From: JBNNGK01 sp050268245
GTDB lineage: Bacteria; Pseudomonadota; Gammaproteobacteria; Enterobacterales; Enterobacteriaceae
Direction of reading: 5' to 3'
NCBI RefSeq assembly: GCF_050268245.1
Contig: NZ_JBNNGK010000004.1
Location: 1 to 64,000, forward strand
DNA length: 64,000 nt
Shown piece by piece: positions 44,144 to 53,596 of the stretch; position 1 is the first letter of the stretch, and every line of letters starts with the position of its first letter. The notes beneath the pieces were generated by a model. It searched no databases and had not been told where the DNA came from. It saw nothing but the letters and a program-made list of their open reading frames with translations. The translations under genes were made by a program, and so were the position numbers.

Positions 44144-45189
44144 GCTTCTATGGTGATGACTCACGTCATAGTCTGTGCCAATTTCGCAGCCGTATGCGTG
44201 CCCGTATGCAACAGCGGCAAGGCCATCACCAAATCATTTTCGCGGTTGATGGTATCCCTTATACGTTAGCAAAACGCCTTTGGCATCATGCCCATATGGA
44301 GTGTTGGCGTTCGGTCTTTCCTTCGACTTCGTCCACCTGCTGGCTCAGTAGCTTAACCGGGATGCGCGTTGAGGAGCACGGTGTGCCCGGTGTGGTGTTT
44401 CGACCCGACCCGGCGCAGCCCGTTGTCATTAACGTGTGCGATTATCAGGGCGAGGCAATCACTATTCCTACGGAGAATCTGTTTAGCGATGCGATTCAAT
44501 GCGGCTATTTCCCGCAGGCGGTTGCCGGCGATTTATTGCCGATTCGCGGAGCCTGGACGCGGGCATTATTGGCGGGGGCTGCTTATATAGATAACAGTCG
44601 CTTTTATACGCAGCATTTTTCCGTTCCGCCGGCACAACGACTGATACAACTTGAGGACGCGATCGCGCAGGCGCAGACGCGGGCGGATAATCTGTCTCTG
44701 GTATGGTGCTTTATCGATATCGATCACTATATTCACCAGCACGGCTATGACAGTCAGGTTGAACAGTTTCTTTCCGGGCTGGAGTCCTTGGCTCAGCGCT
44801 TATGCCAGCAGGGGTGCGATGTCATTGCTTATGCCGACCATGGCTTGGTGCCCACGCGTCATGATGAGGGAATTGCCAAAACCGTTCGCGAAATTGGGCA
44901 GGCGTATGGCGCTCAAATGGGCGGTGCCGGGCGCACTCGTTGGTTTTACGTGGCTGACGACAAGCAGATGTCGCTTTGCCAGCGGTTGACCGCCGCGCTG
45001 GGCGCTGGAGTCGATGTGTTACCGCGGCAAGCTCTCTTTCCGCAGGGTGGGATGGAGCGGATGGGCAATGTGTTGCTGATCGCGCGTGAGGAACGCTTTA
45101 TCGCGCCGGAGTCTTACTGCTATGAGCACGGTTCGCTATTGCCGCAGGAAATGACGGTACCCTATGCCGTCTGGGAGGCCAGATGCTGA
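44140..45189 (+). CDS. Alkaline-phosphatase-superfamily phosphodiesterase-like protein
   Basis: A 349-residue protein of the nucleotide pyrophosphatase/phosphodiesterase branch. Metal ligands and nucleophile region are visible: Asp37 (IIFAVDGIPY), FPSTSSTCWLSSLTGMRVEEHGVPG (nucleophile probably Ser64), DIDHYIHQHGYD, YADHGLVPTRHDE and a final YEHGSL. The gene overlaps its neighbours (4 bp upstream by ATGA, 7 bp downstream). With a kinase and a nucleotidyltransferase in the operon, removal of a phosphate or nucleotidyl group from an intermediate is plausible. Cytoplasmic, no signal peptide. Confidence 0.82.
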   Translation: MSFYGDDSRHSLCQFRSRMRARMQQRQGHHQIIFAVDGIPYTLAKRLWHHAHMECWRSVFPSTSSTCWLSSLTGMRVEEHGVPGVVFRPDPAQPVVINVCDYQGEAITIPTENLFSDAIQCGYFPQAVAGDLLPIRGAWTRALLAGAAYIDNSRFYTQHFSVPPAQRLIQLEDAIAQAQTRADNLSLVWCFIDIDHYIHQHGYDSQVEQFLSGLESLAQRLCQQGCDVIAYADHGLVPTRHDEGIAKTVREIGQAYGAQMGGAGRTRWFYVADDKQMSLCQRLTAALGAGVDVLPRQALFPQGGMERMGNVLLIAREERFIAPESYCYEHGSLLPQEMTVPYAVWEARC

Positions 45190-46250
45190 CTCGTGCGATT
45201 GATTCATACCAAAACATCGCCACACTGGATGATTCCGCGACCCAACTCAACCTTGCCTGGACCCAAGACGAACGGGAATTCATTCAGCCTGCTATCAGCG
45301 ACGTCATTCAGCAGCGTTTACAAACCGAAATGGGGGAAGGCCTGCCAGACACTTACCGCTATGCGGTGGATGATCCTTGGGGCGATCTCGTCTTACGGCC
45401 TGCCGTGCACCGCTACTTTTCCCTGCGGCACGATGCCTTTTCCCTATCATGCGGCGCTGGCGTGATCGCATTATTGGCGGCGTTAGCCCATCTACCACAC
45501 GGACAACGGGTGGCGATAGCCGGAGATGTCTACCCAGATTACCCGTGGTGGTTACAGCACGCCGGGCGTCAAGCATGGCGTCTTGATACCGACTCCCCTT
45601 GGGGGATGGCCGAAGCGGCGTTGGCCGGCGGTGCTGAACTGGTGTTTATGGAGCGCCCTGGGTTGCTGGCGGATGGCTTTGGCGATTTGGCGATATTACG
45701 CACCTTGTGTCAGGCATTAGCTGAGCGGGGAGTGCTGTTACTGATTGATGAGTCCAATGCCAATTATTATCCAGCGGCCTACAGTGCCGTGTCATTGATC
45801 CATGAAATGCCGAATCTGATGGTGCTGCGCGGCCTTTCCAAAGCCTGGGGGATGGGGGGATTGCGCGTAGGGTTTTGTCTTTGTTCTCGTGAACTGCAGT
45901 CGCGAGTCCGTCAGGCGATACCGCCGTTGTTGAATACCCCGCTAGCGTTGCGCATGGCGGCGGATATTCTGTCTCTGGGGGACTCAACGGCGGCTCTTCG
46001 GGCGCAAATTAGCACACATAAACCGCGCATGGTGGCGTTGCTTGGCACACAATCGATGGCGGAGGCGAGTACCGGACTGCCTTATGTTTTCTTACCGGAG
46101 TCGCAGGCCGCGATGTTGGCTGAGAAGGGAATTAAAGGCAAGCGTCATGGATGCTGGCAAGGTGATGACACGTTAACCAACCTGATGCGATTCAGTGTGC
46201 CGTTACTGCCGGAAAGATTGGCGAATTTTGAGCAACGACTGCGGCGTTAA
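45183..46250 (+). CDS. PLP-dependent class I/II aminotransferase
   Basis: A 355-residue fold-type I PLP enzyme resembling histidinol-phosphate aminotransferase/threonine-phosphate decarboxylase (CobD). The PLP Lys is Lys220 in VLRGLSKAWGMGGLRVGF, the pyridine-contacting Asp is in VLLLIDESNANYY (Asp189), and the first-domain segment is CGAGVIALLAALAHLP. It overlaps the upstream gene by 7 bp. It could transaminate a keto acid made from PEP chemistry or decarboxylate an amino-acid phosphate. Confidence 0.85.
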   Translation: MLTRAIDSYQNIATLDDSATQLNLAWTQDEREFIQPAISDVIQQRLQTEMGEGLPDTYRYAVDDPWGDLVLRPAVHRYFSLRHDAFSLSCGAGVIALLAALAHLPHGQRVAIAGDVYPDYPWWLQHAGRQAWRLDTDSPWGMAEAALAGGAELVFMERPGLLADGFGDLAILRTLCQALAERGVLLLIDESNANYYPAAYSAVSLIHEMPNLMVLRGLSKAWGMGGLRVGFCLCSRELQSRVRQAIPPLLNTPLALRMAADILSLGDSTAALRAQISTHKPRMVALLGTQSMAEASTGLPYVFLPESQAAMLAEKGIKGKRHGCWQGDDTLTNLMRFSVPLLPERLANFEQRLRR

Positions 46251-46264
46251 GTCAGGGGGAAAGG

Positions 46265-47491
46265 ATGGAGAGTGATGAGGTACTGACGGCTTTTCTGTTT
46301 GATAGCCAACGTGCGTTGGCACTGAGCCGTAAGCTGTCTGAGGAACAGTGGCAGATCTGCCTGCATGCTGCGGTTGAACACAAGATCCTACCGCGGGCGG
46401 TGGCGTTTTATCGCCGTGTCAGCGAACAACCTTTGGCGCCCAATTTTGCGGCGATACTGGACGCTCACCAGCGTGAGCGTCACAGCTGGTTGGCAGCCTG
46501 TCGGGCATTGCAGTTTGATGACGGTGAAATGCGCGCGATGCTGATGAAGGGTTTCGGGCATGAAATGTTATACCCAGAGCGCAGTGAGCGCTTCGCCAAG
46601 GATTTGGATATTGTGGTGCAAGATCTGGATGCTTTCTGCCGCTTTGCCCGACAGCTTTTTCAGCGGGGATTTTCCTTACCCTTTTTAGCGCGCCTCTATC
46701 TTCATCCAACGCAGGGATCATGGTGTGGCCTGGGCCGCTTTATTTTTGATCGTGGTTTGGAAGACGGTGGCGTGGAATTACACATTGGCCAGTTTGCGAT
46801 TGATTCTCACCATGTGCTGGATTGGCAGGCGATCGCTTCCCATGCTTGCGAATGCCATTTTGCCGGTATCCCGCTTATCGTGCCGGACACGGTGATGAAG
46901 CTGAAGGTTTTCTTTATGGAATTGGCGACGCGTCCGGCGTGTATGTTACGCGATCTCTACGACGGCCACTGTCTGTTTGCCGTATTAGAACCCTCGCAGG
47001 AAGCGGCATTGAGGGTGCAGTTAGGTGATGCAGGGTTAGCCGACCAGGTGGACAAGCTGTTAGCTGCATTTAAGCGTTATAGGTTAACGCCGCCGGAGGT
47101 TTTGTCACGGCTTGCCGATACTTTGCGTGTCTCTGCGCGCCCGCAGCCGCAGCCTGTTACCTGGCAACAGCGATGGCGGCACTGGCTCGATAGCGCTTGT
47201 GAAAAAGAGGGGTGGCGACTGCATGTGCTTAGCCTACTCGATCGCGCGTGGTTTACGAACCTGGCTCTGCGGCGCGGTATGACGATTAATGCGCTGTTAA
47301 TTGATGATACCCCTGCCGAAATGAAACTCACGCGTCAGCGTCATTATTTGCTGCTTACTACGCCTGCTGGCACCTTTTTACTTGGTGTGTGTGGTTTGTT
47401 TAGCGACGAGGAAGTGGAACAGTTACAGGCTGCACTGCGCCAGAAGATGCCGCCAGCAGAGCGGTTAGTGGAGGAAAAGCGTGATGCATGA
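46265..47491 (+). CDS. Nucleotidyltransferase-family protein (NTP_transf_5-like)
   Basis: A 408-residue protein resembling the uncharacterised nucleotidyltransferase family PF14907. The core is LMKGFGHEMLYPERSERFAKDLDIVV (KG followed by R..KDxD), where the Asp pair would bind the metal. A later block, ELHIGQFAIDSHHV and VPDTVMKLKVFF, also fits. Relatives occur in lasso-peptide and other RiPP clusters next to kinases. The 3' end overlaps the LLM gene by 8 bp. Confidence 0.72.
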   Translation: MESDEVLTAFLFDSQRALALSRKLSEEQWQICLHAAVEHKILPRAVAFYRRVSEQPLAPNFAAILDAHQRERHSWLAACRALQFDDGEMRAMLMKGFGHEMLYPERSERFAKDLDIVVQDLDAFCRFARQLFQRGFSLPFLARLYLHPTQGSWCGLGRFIFDRGLEDGGVELHIGQFAIDSHHVLDWQAIASHACECHFAGIPLIVPDTVMKLKVFFMELATRPACMLRDLYDGHCLFAVLEPSQEAALRVQLGDAGLADQVDKLLAAFKRYRLTPPEVLSRLADTLRVSARPQPQPVTWQQRWRHWLDSACEKEGWRLHVLSLLDRAWFTNLALRRGMTINALLIDDTPAEMKLTRQRHYLLLTTPAGTFLLGVCGLFSDEEVEQLQAALRQKMPPAERLVEEKRDA

Positions 47492-48806
47492 ACGACAAGC
47501 CATGATGAAGTTGGGGGCGTTCTGGTATCCGACCGGTTACCATATTGCTGCTTGGCGTCATCCGCAGGTGCCAGCCAATGCGGGCATTAACTTTCAACAT
47601 TGCGCCGAATTTGCCCGTATGGCGGAAAGTGCCGCGTTTGATTTCTTGTTTCTGGCCGACAGCATGGCGGTGAAAGGGGATGATTGGCATGAGCTGAGCC
47701 GGGGCGCACATCGCTATGTTGGGCAATTTGAACCGCTGACGTTGCTATCCGCACTGAGTGCAGTGACTGAGCGTATTGGCCTTATCGCATCTGCGACTAC
47801 GACCTATAGCCATCCTTATACGTTGGCGCGCCAGTTCGCCTCGTTAGCGCATCTCAGCCAGGGGCGTGTGGGATGGAACCTGGTGACCTCGCAAAATCCG
47901 TTTGAGGCAAATAATTTCGGTCTTGCACATCATCCAGAACACGATCGCCGCTATCAGCGGGCAGAGGAGTTTTATGAGGTCGTTGCTGGGCTGTGGCGCA
48001 GTTGGGAAACGGATGCTTTTTGTTACGATAAGGCCGCTGGGCGCTTTTTTGACCCGTCGAAAATGCAGGTACTGAATCACCAAGGTGAACACTTCAGTGT
48101 CAAAGGGCCGCTCAATGTGCCAGCTTGCCCCGGTGGTGCGCCCGTGATGGTTCAGGCTGGGGCATCAGAGGCGGGAAGAAACCTGGCGGCGCGAACCAGT
48201 GAAGTCATTTTTTCCGCTCAGCATGACTTTGCCGTTGCGAAAGCGTTTTATCAGGATATACGGCGGCGGGCGGCGTTAGCCAATCGTCCGGCGGGTATGC
48301 CATTGGTTATGACCGGCGTGTTTCCATTTGTCGGGCATACGCGGCAGGAAGCACAGGATAAATTCGAGCGTTTGCAGATGTTGATCGACGATCGTGTTGG
48401 CTTGGCTTTATTGCAGGTGCAGCTTGGCGGTGTCGATCTCTCCGAATGCGATCTTGACGGACCCTTACCGGATATTCCGCCAAGCAATGCCAGCCAAAGT
48501 CGGCGCGAATTGCTGGTGGCGCTGGCGCAGCGGGAAAACTATTCGATTCGTCAACTGTATCGCCATGTGGCGGGGGCGCGGGGACATTGGCAACTGATTG
48601 GTACGCCGCAACAGGTGGCCGATGAAATGGAGCAGTGGTTCCTAGGGGGCGCGACCGACGGGTTCAATATCATGGCCCCTTGGCTGCCGGGAGGAATGGC
48701 TGACTTTATTACCTTGGTGGTGCCTGAATTACGGCGCCGTGGTTTGTTTCGTCACCACTATCAAGGGCAAACGTTACGCGATCATCTTGGGTTGCCCTGC
48801 GTCTGA
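47484..48806 (+). CDS. LLM-class flavin-dependent monooxygenase (NtaA/SnaA/DszA-like)
   Basis: A 440-residue TIM-barrel monooxygenase that uses reduced FMN from a separate reductase. The NtaA/SnaA/DszA subgroup is indicated by KLGAFWYPTGYHIAAWRHP, AAFDFLFLADSMAV, SATTTYSHPYTLARQFASL, GRVGWNLVTSQNPFEANNFG, and GGATDGFNIMAPWLPGG near the C-terminus. ATG 47484 or GTG 47481 are both served by GGAGG. It probably hydroxylates or oxidatively cleaves a pathway intermediate. No flavin reductase is in the island. Confidence 0.9.
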   Translation: MHERQAMMKLGAFWYPTGYHIAAWRHPQVPANAGINFQHCAEFARMAESAAFDFLFLADSMAVKGDDWHELSRGAHRYVGQFEPLTLLSALSAVTERIGLIASATTTYSHPYTLARQFASLAHLSQGRVGWNLVTSQNPFEANNFGLAHHPEHDRRYQRAEEFYEVVAGLWRSWETDAFCYDKAAGRFFDPSKMQVLNHQGEHFSVKGPLNVPACPGGAPVMVQAGASEAGRNLAARTSEVIFSAQHDFAVAKAFYQDIRRRAALANRPAGMPLVMTGVFPFVGHTRQEAQDKFERLQMLIDDRVGLALLQVQLGGVDLSECDLDGPLPDIPPSNASQSRRELLVALAQRENYSIRQLYRHVAGARGHWQLIGTPQQVADEMEQWFLGGATDGFNIMAPWLPGGMADFITLVVPELRRRGLFRHHYQGQTLRDHLGLPCV

Positions 48807-48851
48807 CGCACGTTGGCTATACTGTAATCGGTCAACGATGAGGAAAGCGGT

Positions 48852-49517
48852 ATGCAACAGGCATGGCGGGAAGTAGAGGAATATCTGGAAGATTGTCTGC
48901 TACGTGCGGACGATAATCTGGCGCAGACGCTGGCGTTAAATGCTGAACGCGGTCTACCGGCCATCGACGTCTCACCGCTACAAGGGCAATTTTTGATGTT
49001 GATGGTGCAAATCAGCGCTGCGCGTCGGGTGTTGGAGATTGGCACCTTGGGCGGTTTCAGCACGCAGTATTTAGCGCGCGGGCTGCCGCCGGAGGGTCGC
49101 GTGGTGACGCTGGAAAAAGATCCGGCTAATGCAGCGGTGGCGCGGGAGAATCTGCAGCGTGCCGGTTTGCTGGCGCAGGTGTCGATTATAGAAGGTACCG
49201 CGGCACAGACGTTGCCCATGTTGCAGTCGCAACCGCCGTTTGACCTGATTTTTATCGATGCCGATAAACAAAACAGTCTGTTATACCTGCAATGGGCGAT
49301 AAAGCTAAGTCGTACAGGCAGCGTGATCATTATTGATAACGTGGTGCGCGGCGGCGCGATCGTCGGCGGGCAGCCCGACGTCCATGCGACCGGTATCTGT
49401 CAGGCATTGGAGGCGGTAAAAAGTCTGCCGATGCTAACTGGCACCGCATTGCAGACGGTCGGTGAAAAAGGCTGGGACGGTTTCGCGGTGCTACGTGTGG
49501 AAAGAACCGCGAGTTGA
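48852..49517 (+). CDS. SAM-dependent O-methyltransferase (Methyltransf_3 type)
   Basis: A 221-residue class I methyltransferase of the caffeoyl-CoA/catechol O-methyltransferase family (PF01596). The SAM motif is VLEIGTLGGFSTQYLA; LEKDPANAAVARENL is motif post-I; the metal-binding segment is DLIFIDADKQNSLLYLQW and VIIIDNVVRGG. It is the last gene of the plus arm, 45 bp after the LLM gene; a small inverted repeat CACGAT/ATCGTG (49529-49552) followed by TTGTTTTTT is a weak terminator candidate. Confidence 0.92.
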   Translation: MQQAWREVEEYLEDCLLRADDNLAQTLALNAERGLPAIDVSPLQGQFLMLMVQISAARRVLEIGTLGGFSTQYLARGLPPEGRVVTLEKDPANAAVARENLQRAGLLAQVSIIEGTAAQTLPMLQSQPPFDLIFIDADKQNSLLYLQWAIKLSRTGSVIIIDNVVRGGAIVGGQPDVHATGICQALEAVKSLPMLTGTALQTVGEKGWDGFAVLRVERTAS

Positions 49518-49659
49518 ATGCAGCGATCACGATGACAACGGTTTTATCGTGCGGGAATGTGTTGTTTTTTCAGGTAAATAGAATCTTGTTCAAGGAGTTG
49601 ACCCTTCTTTTTTGTTTATCTGATTGATTTTAAATTGATTAATTCATATCACCTTTGCA

Positions 49660-49710
49660 CTGTCACATAACTGTCATATTTCATACATTTTTCTGTCACT
49701 AAACTGTCCT
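49660..49710 (+). promoter_or_regulatory. Pho boxes of the pst operon
   Basis: PhoB-binding direct repeats in 11-bp steps: CTGTCAC (49660), CTGTCAT (49671), a degenerate CATACAT (49682), CTGTCAC (49693) and CTGTCCT (49704). Together they form two full Pho boxes upstream of pstS, indicating induction by phosphate starvation through PhoR-PhoB. Confidence 0.92.
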
Positions 49711-49788
49711 ATTTTTCCTCCTGCAACAATACTTACTCTGATGAAAACGACTCGATGTCGATTTTTGAATATCCCATTAGGAGGGATT

Positions 49789-50829
49789 ATGAAACTGATG
49801 CGTACCACCGTCGCCAGTATTGTGGCAGCGACTTTCTCCCTGGCCTCTGTGTCCGCGTTCGCTGCTGCTAGCTTGACCGGAGCAGGTGCGACATTCCCCG
49901 CGCCGGTGTATGCCAAGTGGGCAGATTCTTATCAGAAAGAAACCGGTAACAAAGTTAACTATCAGGGGATTGGTTCCTCTGGCGGCGTGAAGCAAATTCT
50001 TGCCAATACCGTTGATTTTGGTGCCTCTGATGCGCCGTTGTCCGATGAAAAACTGGCCGCTGACGGATTGTTCCAGTTCCCTACCGTGATTGGCGGTGTG
50101 GTGATGGCGGTGAACATCCCTGGTATCAAATCCGGTGATTTGACCCTTGATGGTCAGACGCTGGGTGATATTTACTTGGGTAACATCAAAAAATGGAATG
50201 ATCCCGCGATCGTGAAGCTGAACCCTGGCGTGAAACTGCCGGATCAGAACATCGCCGTGGTACGTCGTGCTGACGGTTCTGGCACGTCATTCGTTTTCAC
50301 CAGCTATCTGTCTAAAGTCAACGCGCAGTGGAAAGAGAAAATTGGCGCGGGCTCAACGGTTAACTGGCCAGCAGGTCTGGGCGGTAAAGGCAACGACGGT
50401 ATCGCCGCATTCGTTCAGCGTCTGCCGGGCTCTATCGGCTATGTTGAATACGCGTATGCGAAGCAAAACAACCTGGCTTATACCAAACTGATCTCTGCCG
50501 ATGGTAAACCGGTCAGCCCAACGGAAGATGCTTTCAGTGATGCTGCCAAAGGCGCTGACTGGAGCAAGACTTTCGCGCAGGATCTGACGAATCAGAAAGG
50601 TGAAAACGCGTGGCCAATTACCTCCACCACCTTCATCTTGGTACACAAAGAGCAGAAGAAACCGGAGCATGGTGTAGAGGTACTGAAGTTCTTCGACTGG
50701 GCGTACAAGTCGGGTGGCGATGAAGCCAAAGCCTTGGACTACGCAACGCTACCTGATGAAGTGATCGAGCAAGTGCGTGCTGCGTGGAAAACCAACGTTA
50801 AAGACAACACCGGTAAAGCACTGTACTAA
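49789..50829 (+). CDS. pstS: Phosphate ABC transporter substrate-binding protein
   Basis: A 346-residue periplasmic phosphate-binding protein with a Sec signal peptide (MKLMRTTVASIVAATFSLAS, cleavage after AFA). Mature start ASLTGAGATFPAPVYAKW with phosphate-contact segments TGAGATFPA, SSGGVKQ, GASDAPLS and RRADGSGTSFVF. ATG 49789 follows a strong GGAGG; same length as E. coli PstS. Feeds PstC/PstA/PstB and belongs to the Pho regulon. Confidence 0.98.
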   Translation: MKLMRTTVASIVAATFSLASVSAFAAASLTGAGATFPAPVYAKWADSYQKETGNKVNYQGIGSSGGVKQILANTVDFGASDAPLSDEKLAADGLFQFPTVIGGVVMAVNIPGIKSGDLTLDGQTLGDIYLGNIKKWNDPAIVKLNPGVKLPDQNIAVVRRADGSGTSFVFTSYLSKVNAQWKEKIGAGSTVNWPAGLGGKGNDGIAAFVQRLPGSIGYVEYAYAKQNNLAYTKLISADGKPVSPTEDAFSDAAKGADWSKTFAQDLTNQKGENAWPITSTTFILVHKEQKKPEHGVEVLKFFDWAYKSGGDEAKALDYATLPDEVIEQVRAAWKTNVKDNTGKALY

Positions 50830-50863
50830 GCGGCCAACGCAACATTGTGTGAGTCGTACTGTC

Positions 50864-50883
50864 GGGCCCGGCAAATCGGGCCC
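50864..50883 (+). promoter_or_regulatory. Intercistronic hairpin between pstS and pstC
   Basis: GGGCCCG/CGGGCCC forms a 7-bp GC stem around a 6-nt loop, 34 bp after pstS. It lacks a T-run. It probably stabilises pstS mRNA or lowers read-through so that the binding protein exceeds the membrane components. Confidence 0.7.
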
Positions 50884-50910
50884 TCCTAGCTTTAAACAGA
50901 AGAGTAATCT

Positions 50911-51867
50911 ATGGCTGAGTACAAGCCGACCATTAAGGCACCCAGCAAGAATGGTGACATCCTGTTCAGCGCACTGGTTAAACTGGCTGCGCTGATTACC
51001 TTATTGTTACTGGGCGGCATCATTGTTTCGCTGGTGTTTGCCTCCTGGCCAAGCATACAAAAATTTGGTTTCGCCTTCTTGTGGACCAAAGAGTGGAATG
51101 CCCCGGCAGAGCAATTTGGTGCGCTGGTGCCGATTTACGGCACCATTGTGACCTCGCTTATCGCTTTGATCATTGCCGTACCGGTGAGTTTTGGTATCGC
51201 CTTGTTTCTGACTGAACTGGCACCAAATTGGTTGAAACGCCCGTTAGGCGTGGCGATTGAGTTGCTGGCGGCGATTCCCAGCATTGTTTACGGCATGTGG
51301 GGGTTATTCGTCTTTGCCCCACTGTTCGCCGAATATTTCCAGACGCCGGTTGGCAATGTCCTTTCTGGTATCCCCATCGTGGGCGAATTGTTCTCTGGCC
51401 CAGCCTTCGGCATTGGCATTTTGGCCGCCGGTGTCATTCTGGCGATCATGATTATTCCTTACATTGCCGCCGTGATGCGTGACGTCTTCGAACAAACGCC
51501 GGTGATGATGAAAGAGTCTGCCTATGGTATCGGGTGCACCACGTGGGAAGTGATCTGGCGTATCGTTCTACCCTTTACTAAAAATGGCGTGATTGGCGGT
51601 GTGATGCTCGGCTTAGGGCGTGCATTGGGGGAAACCATGGCGGTGACCTTTATCATTGGTAACACCTACCAACTCGACAGTGCTTCACTGTATATGCCGG
51701 GTAACAGTATTACCTCTGCGTTGGCAAATGAGTTTGCCGAAGCGGAATCTGGGCTGCATACCGCAGCACTGATGGAACTGGGGCTGATTCTGTTTGTGAT
51801 CACCTTTATCGTGCTGGCGCTGTCGAAGTTGATGGTGATGCGTCTGGCCAAGAATGAGGGGCGCTAA
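50911..51867 (+). CDS. pstC: Phosphate ABC transporter permease PstC
   Basis: A 318-residue inner-membrane permease with six main TM helices. The EAA-type cytoplasmic loop KESAYGIGCTTWEVIWRIVLPFTKNGVIGGVMLGLGRALGETMA contacts PstB. The N-terminus MAEYKPTIKAPSKNGDILFSALV is enteric-typical. It overlaps the next open frame slightly; pstA starts with GTG 2 bp after its stop. Confidence 0.97.
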   Translation: MAEYKPTIKAPSKNGDILFSALVKLAALITLLLLGGIIVSLVFASWPSIQKFGFAFLWTKEWNAPAEQFGALVPIYGTIVTSLIALIIAVPVSFGIALFLTELAPNWLKRPLGVAIELLAAIPSIVYGMWGLFVFAPLFAEYFQTPVGNVLSGIPIVGELFSGPAFGIGILAAGVILAIMIIPYIAAVMRDVFEQTPVMMKESAYGIGCTTWEVIWRIVLPFTKNGVIGGVMLGLGRALGETMAVTFIIGNTYQLDSASLYMPGNSITSALANEFAEAESGLHTAALMELGLILFVITFIVLALSKLMVMRLAKNEGR

Positions 51868-51868
51868 C

Positions 51869-52759
51869 GTGGCAACGATGGATATGCAACATAATCTGGC
51901 GCTGGCAGAAAGCCGCCGCAAAATGCAGGCGTGGCGCCGTCAGAAAAACCGCATCGCGCTGTTCTTGTCGATGGCGACCATGGTGTTTGGTCTGTTTTGG
52001 CTGGTGTGGATCCTGTTTTCTACCGTCACCAAAGGCATCGACGGCATGTCGTTGGCGCTGTTCACCGAGATGACCCCGCCGCCGAATACGGCCGGGGGCG
52101 GGTTGGCCAATGCCATCGCGGGTAGCGGGCTGTTAATCCTGTGGGCCACCATTTTTGGCACTCCGTTGGGCATTTTGGCGGGTATCTATTTGGCAGAGTA
52201 CGGCCGCAAATCGTGGCTGGCGGAGGTGATTCGTTTTATTAACGACATTCTGCTGTCGGCACCGTCAATTGTGGTGGGGCTGTTTGTTTACACCATTGTG
52301 GTGGCGAAAATGGAGCACTTTTCCGGCTGGGCAGGCATCATCGCACTGGCACTGTTGCAGGTGCCTATTGTGATCCGTACTACCGAGAACATGCTCAAAC
52401 TGGTGCCCGACACGTTACGTGAGGCAGCCTATGCGCTTGGCACGCCAAAATGGCGCATGATTTCTGCCATTACGCTCAAGGCGTCAGTTTCCGGCATCAT
52501 AACCGGCGTACTGTTGGCTATTGCCCGTATTGCGGGTGAAACGGCACCGCTGTTGTTCACCTCGTTGTCGAACCAGTTCTGGACCACCGATCTGATGCAG
52601 CCGATCGCTAACCTGCCGGTGACCATATTTAAATTCGCCATGAGCCCGTTTGCCGAATGGCAACAGTTGGCTTGGGCCGGGGTGCTATTGATCACCCTGT
52701 GCGTACTGTTACTGAATATCCTGGCGCGTGTGATTTTCGCCAAGAAAAAGCATTCATAA
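51869..52759 (+). CDS. pstA: Phosphate ABC transporter permease PstA
   Basis: A 296-residue permease partner of PstC. A GTG start at 51869 (VATMDMQHNLALAESRRKMQ) is preferred: it gives exactly the E. coli length and follows GAGGGG. The EAA loop is REAAYALGTPKWRMISAITLKASVSGIITGVLLAIARIAGETAPL. The 5' extension in the open frame overlaps pstC. Confidence 0.96.
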   Translation: MATMDMQHNLALAESRRKMQAWRRQKNRIALFLSMATMVFGLFWLVWILFSTVTKGIDGMSLALFTEMTPPPNTAGGGLANAIAGSGLLILWATIFGTPLGILAGIYLAEYGRKSWLAEVIRFINDILLSAPSIVVGLFVYTIVVAKMEHFSGWAGIIALALLQVPIVIRTTENMLKLVPDTLREAAYALGTPKWRMISAITLKASVSGIITGVLLAIARIAGETAPLLFTSLSNQFWTTDLMQPIANLPVTIFKFAMSPFAEWQQLAWAGVLLITLCVLLLNILARVIFAKKKHS

Positions 52760-52807
52760 AAATTTAAGCGCTGCCGCGGCGGCGCTGTGATAAAGAGAGA
52801 AGTCTTG

Positions 52808-53584
52808 ATGAGTATGGTTACTGACGCTTCCAGCAGCAAAATTCAGGTACGCGATCTGAACTTTTACTACGGCAAATTCCATGCGCTGAAAAACATCACG
52901 TTGGATATTGCCAAAAACAAAGTGACCGCGTTTATCGGCCCATCCGGCTGTGGTAAATCGACGTTGCTGCGTACCTTTAACAAGATGTACCAGCTGTACC
53001 CGGAGCAGCGTGCGGAAGGTGATATTTTGCTGGATGGGCAGAATATCTTGACCGATAACCAGGATATTGCCTTGCTACGTGCCAAGGTGGGCATGGTGTT
53101 CCAAAAGCCAACGCCGTTCCCGATGTCGATTTACGATAACATCGCTTTTGGTGTTCGCCTGTTTGAAAAACTGTCACGTGCCGATATGGATGAGCGTGTG
53201 CAGTGGGCGTTGAGCAAAGCGGCGCTGTGGAATGAAACCAAAGATAAACTGCATCAGAGTGGTTACAGCTTATCAGGCGGCCAGCAGCAGCGTTTGTGCA
53301 TCGCACGCGGTATCGCTATTCGTCCGGATGTGTTGTTGCTGGATGAGCCGTGCTCCGCGTTGGACCCGATTTCTACCGGTAAGATTGAAGAGTTAATCAG
53401 TGAGCTGAAGTCTGACTACACCGTGGTGATTGTGACCCACAACATGCAGCAGGCCGCGCGTTGTTCGGATTCAACGGCATTTATGTATCTGGGCGAATTG
53501 ATCGAGTTCAGTGATACTGACACCTTATTCACCGCGCCACAGAAAAAACAGACTGAAGATTACATCACTGGCCGTTATGGTTGA
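52808..53584 (+). CDS. pstB: Phosphate ABC transporter ATP-binding protein PstB
   Basis: A 258-residue ABC ATPase. Walker A is GPSGCGKST, the Q-loop MVFQKPTPFPMSIYDNIAFG, the signature LSGGQQQRLCIARG, Walker B LLLDEPCSALDP and the switch His in VTHNMQQAARCSD. The start ATG 52808 gives MSMVTDASSSKIQVRDLNFYYG, as in E. coli. It also takes part in phosphate signalling to PhoR through PhoU. Confidence 0.97.
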   Translation: MSMVTDASSSKIQVRDLNFYYGKFHALKNITLDIAKNKVTAFIGPSGCGKSTLLRTFNKMYQLYPEQRAEGDILLDGQNILTDNQDIALLRAKVGMVFQKPTPFPMSIYDNIAFGVRLFEKLSRADMDERVQWALSKAALWNETKDKLHQSGYSLSGGQQQRLCIARGIAIRPDVLLLDEPCSALDPISTGKIEELISELKSDYTVVIVTHNMQQAARCSDSTAFMYLGELIEFSDTDTLFTAPQKKQTEDYITGRYG

Positions 53585-53596
53585 TGAGGATGCATC

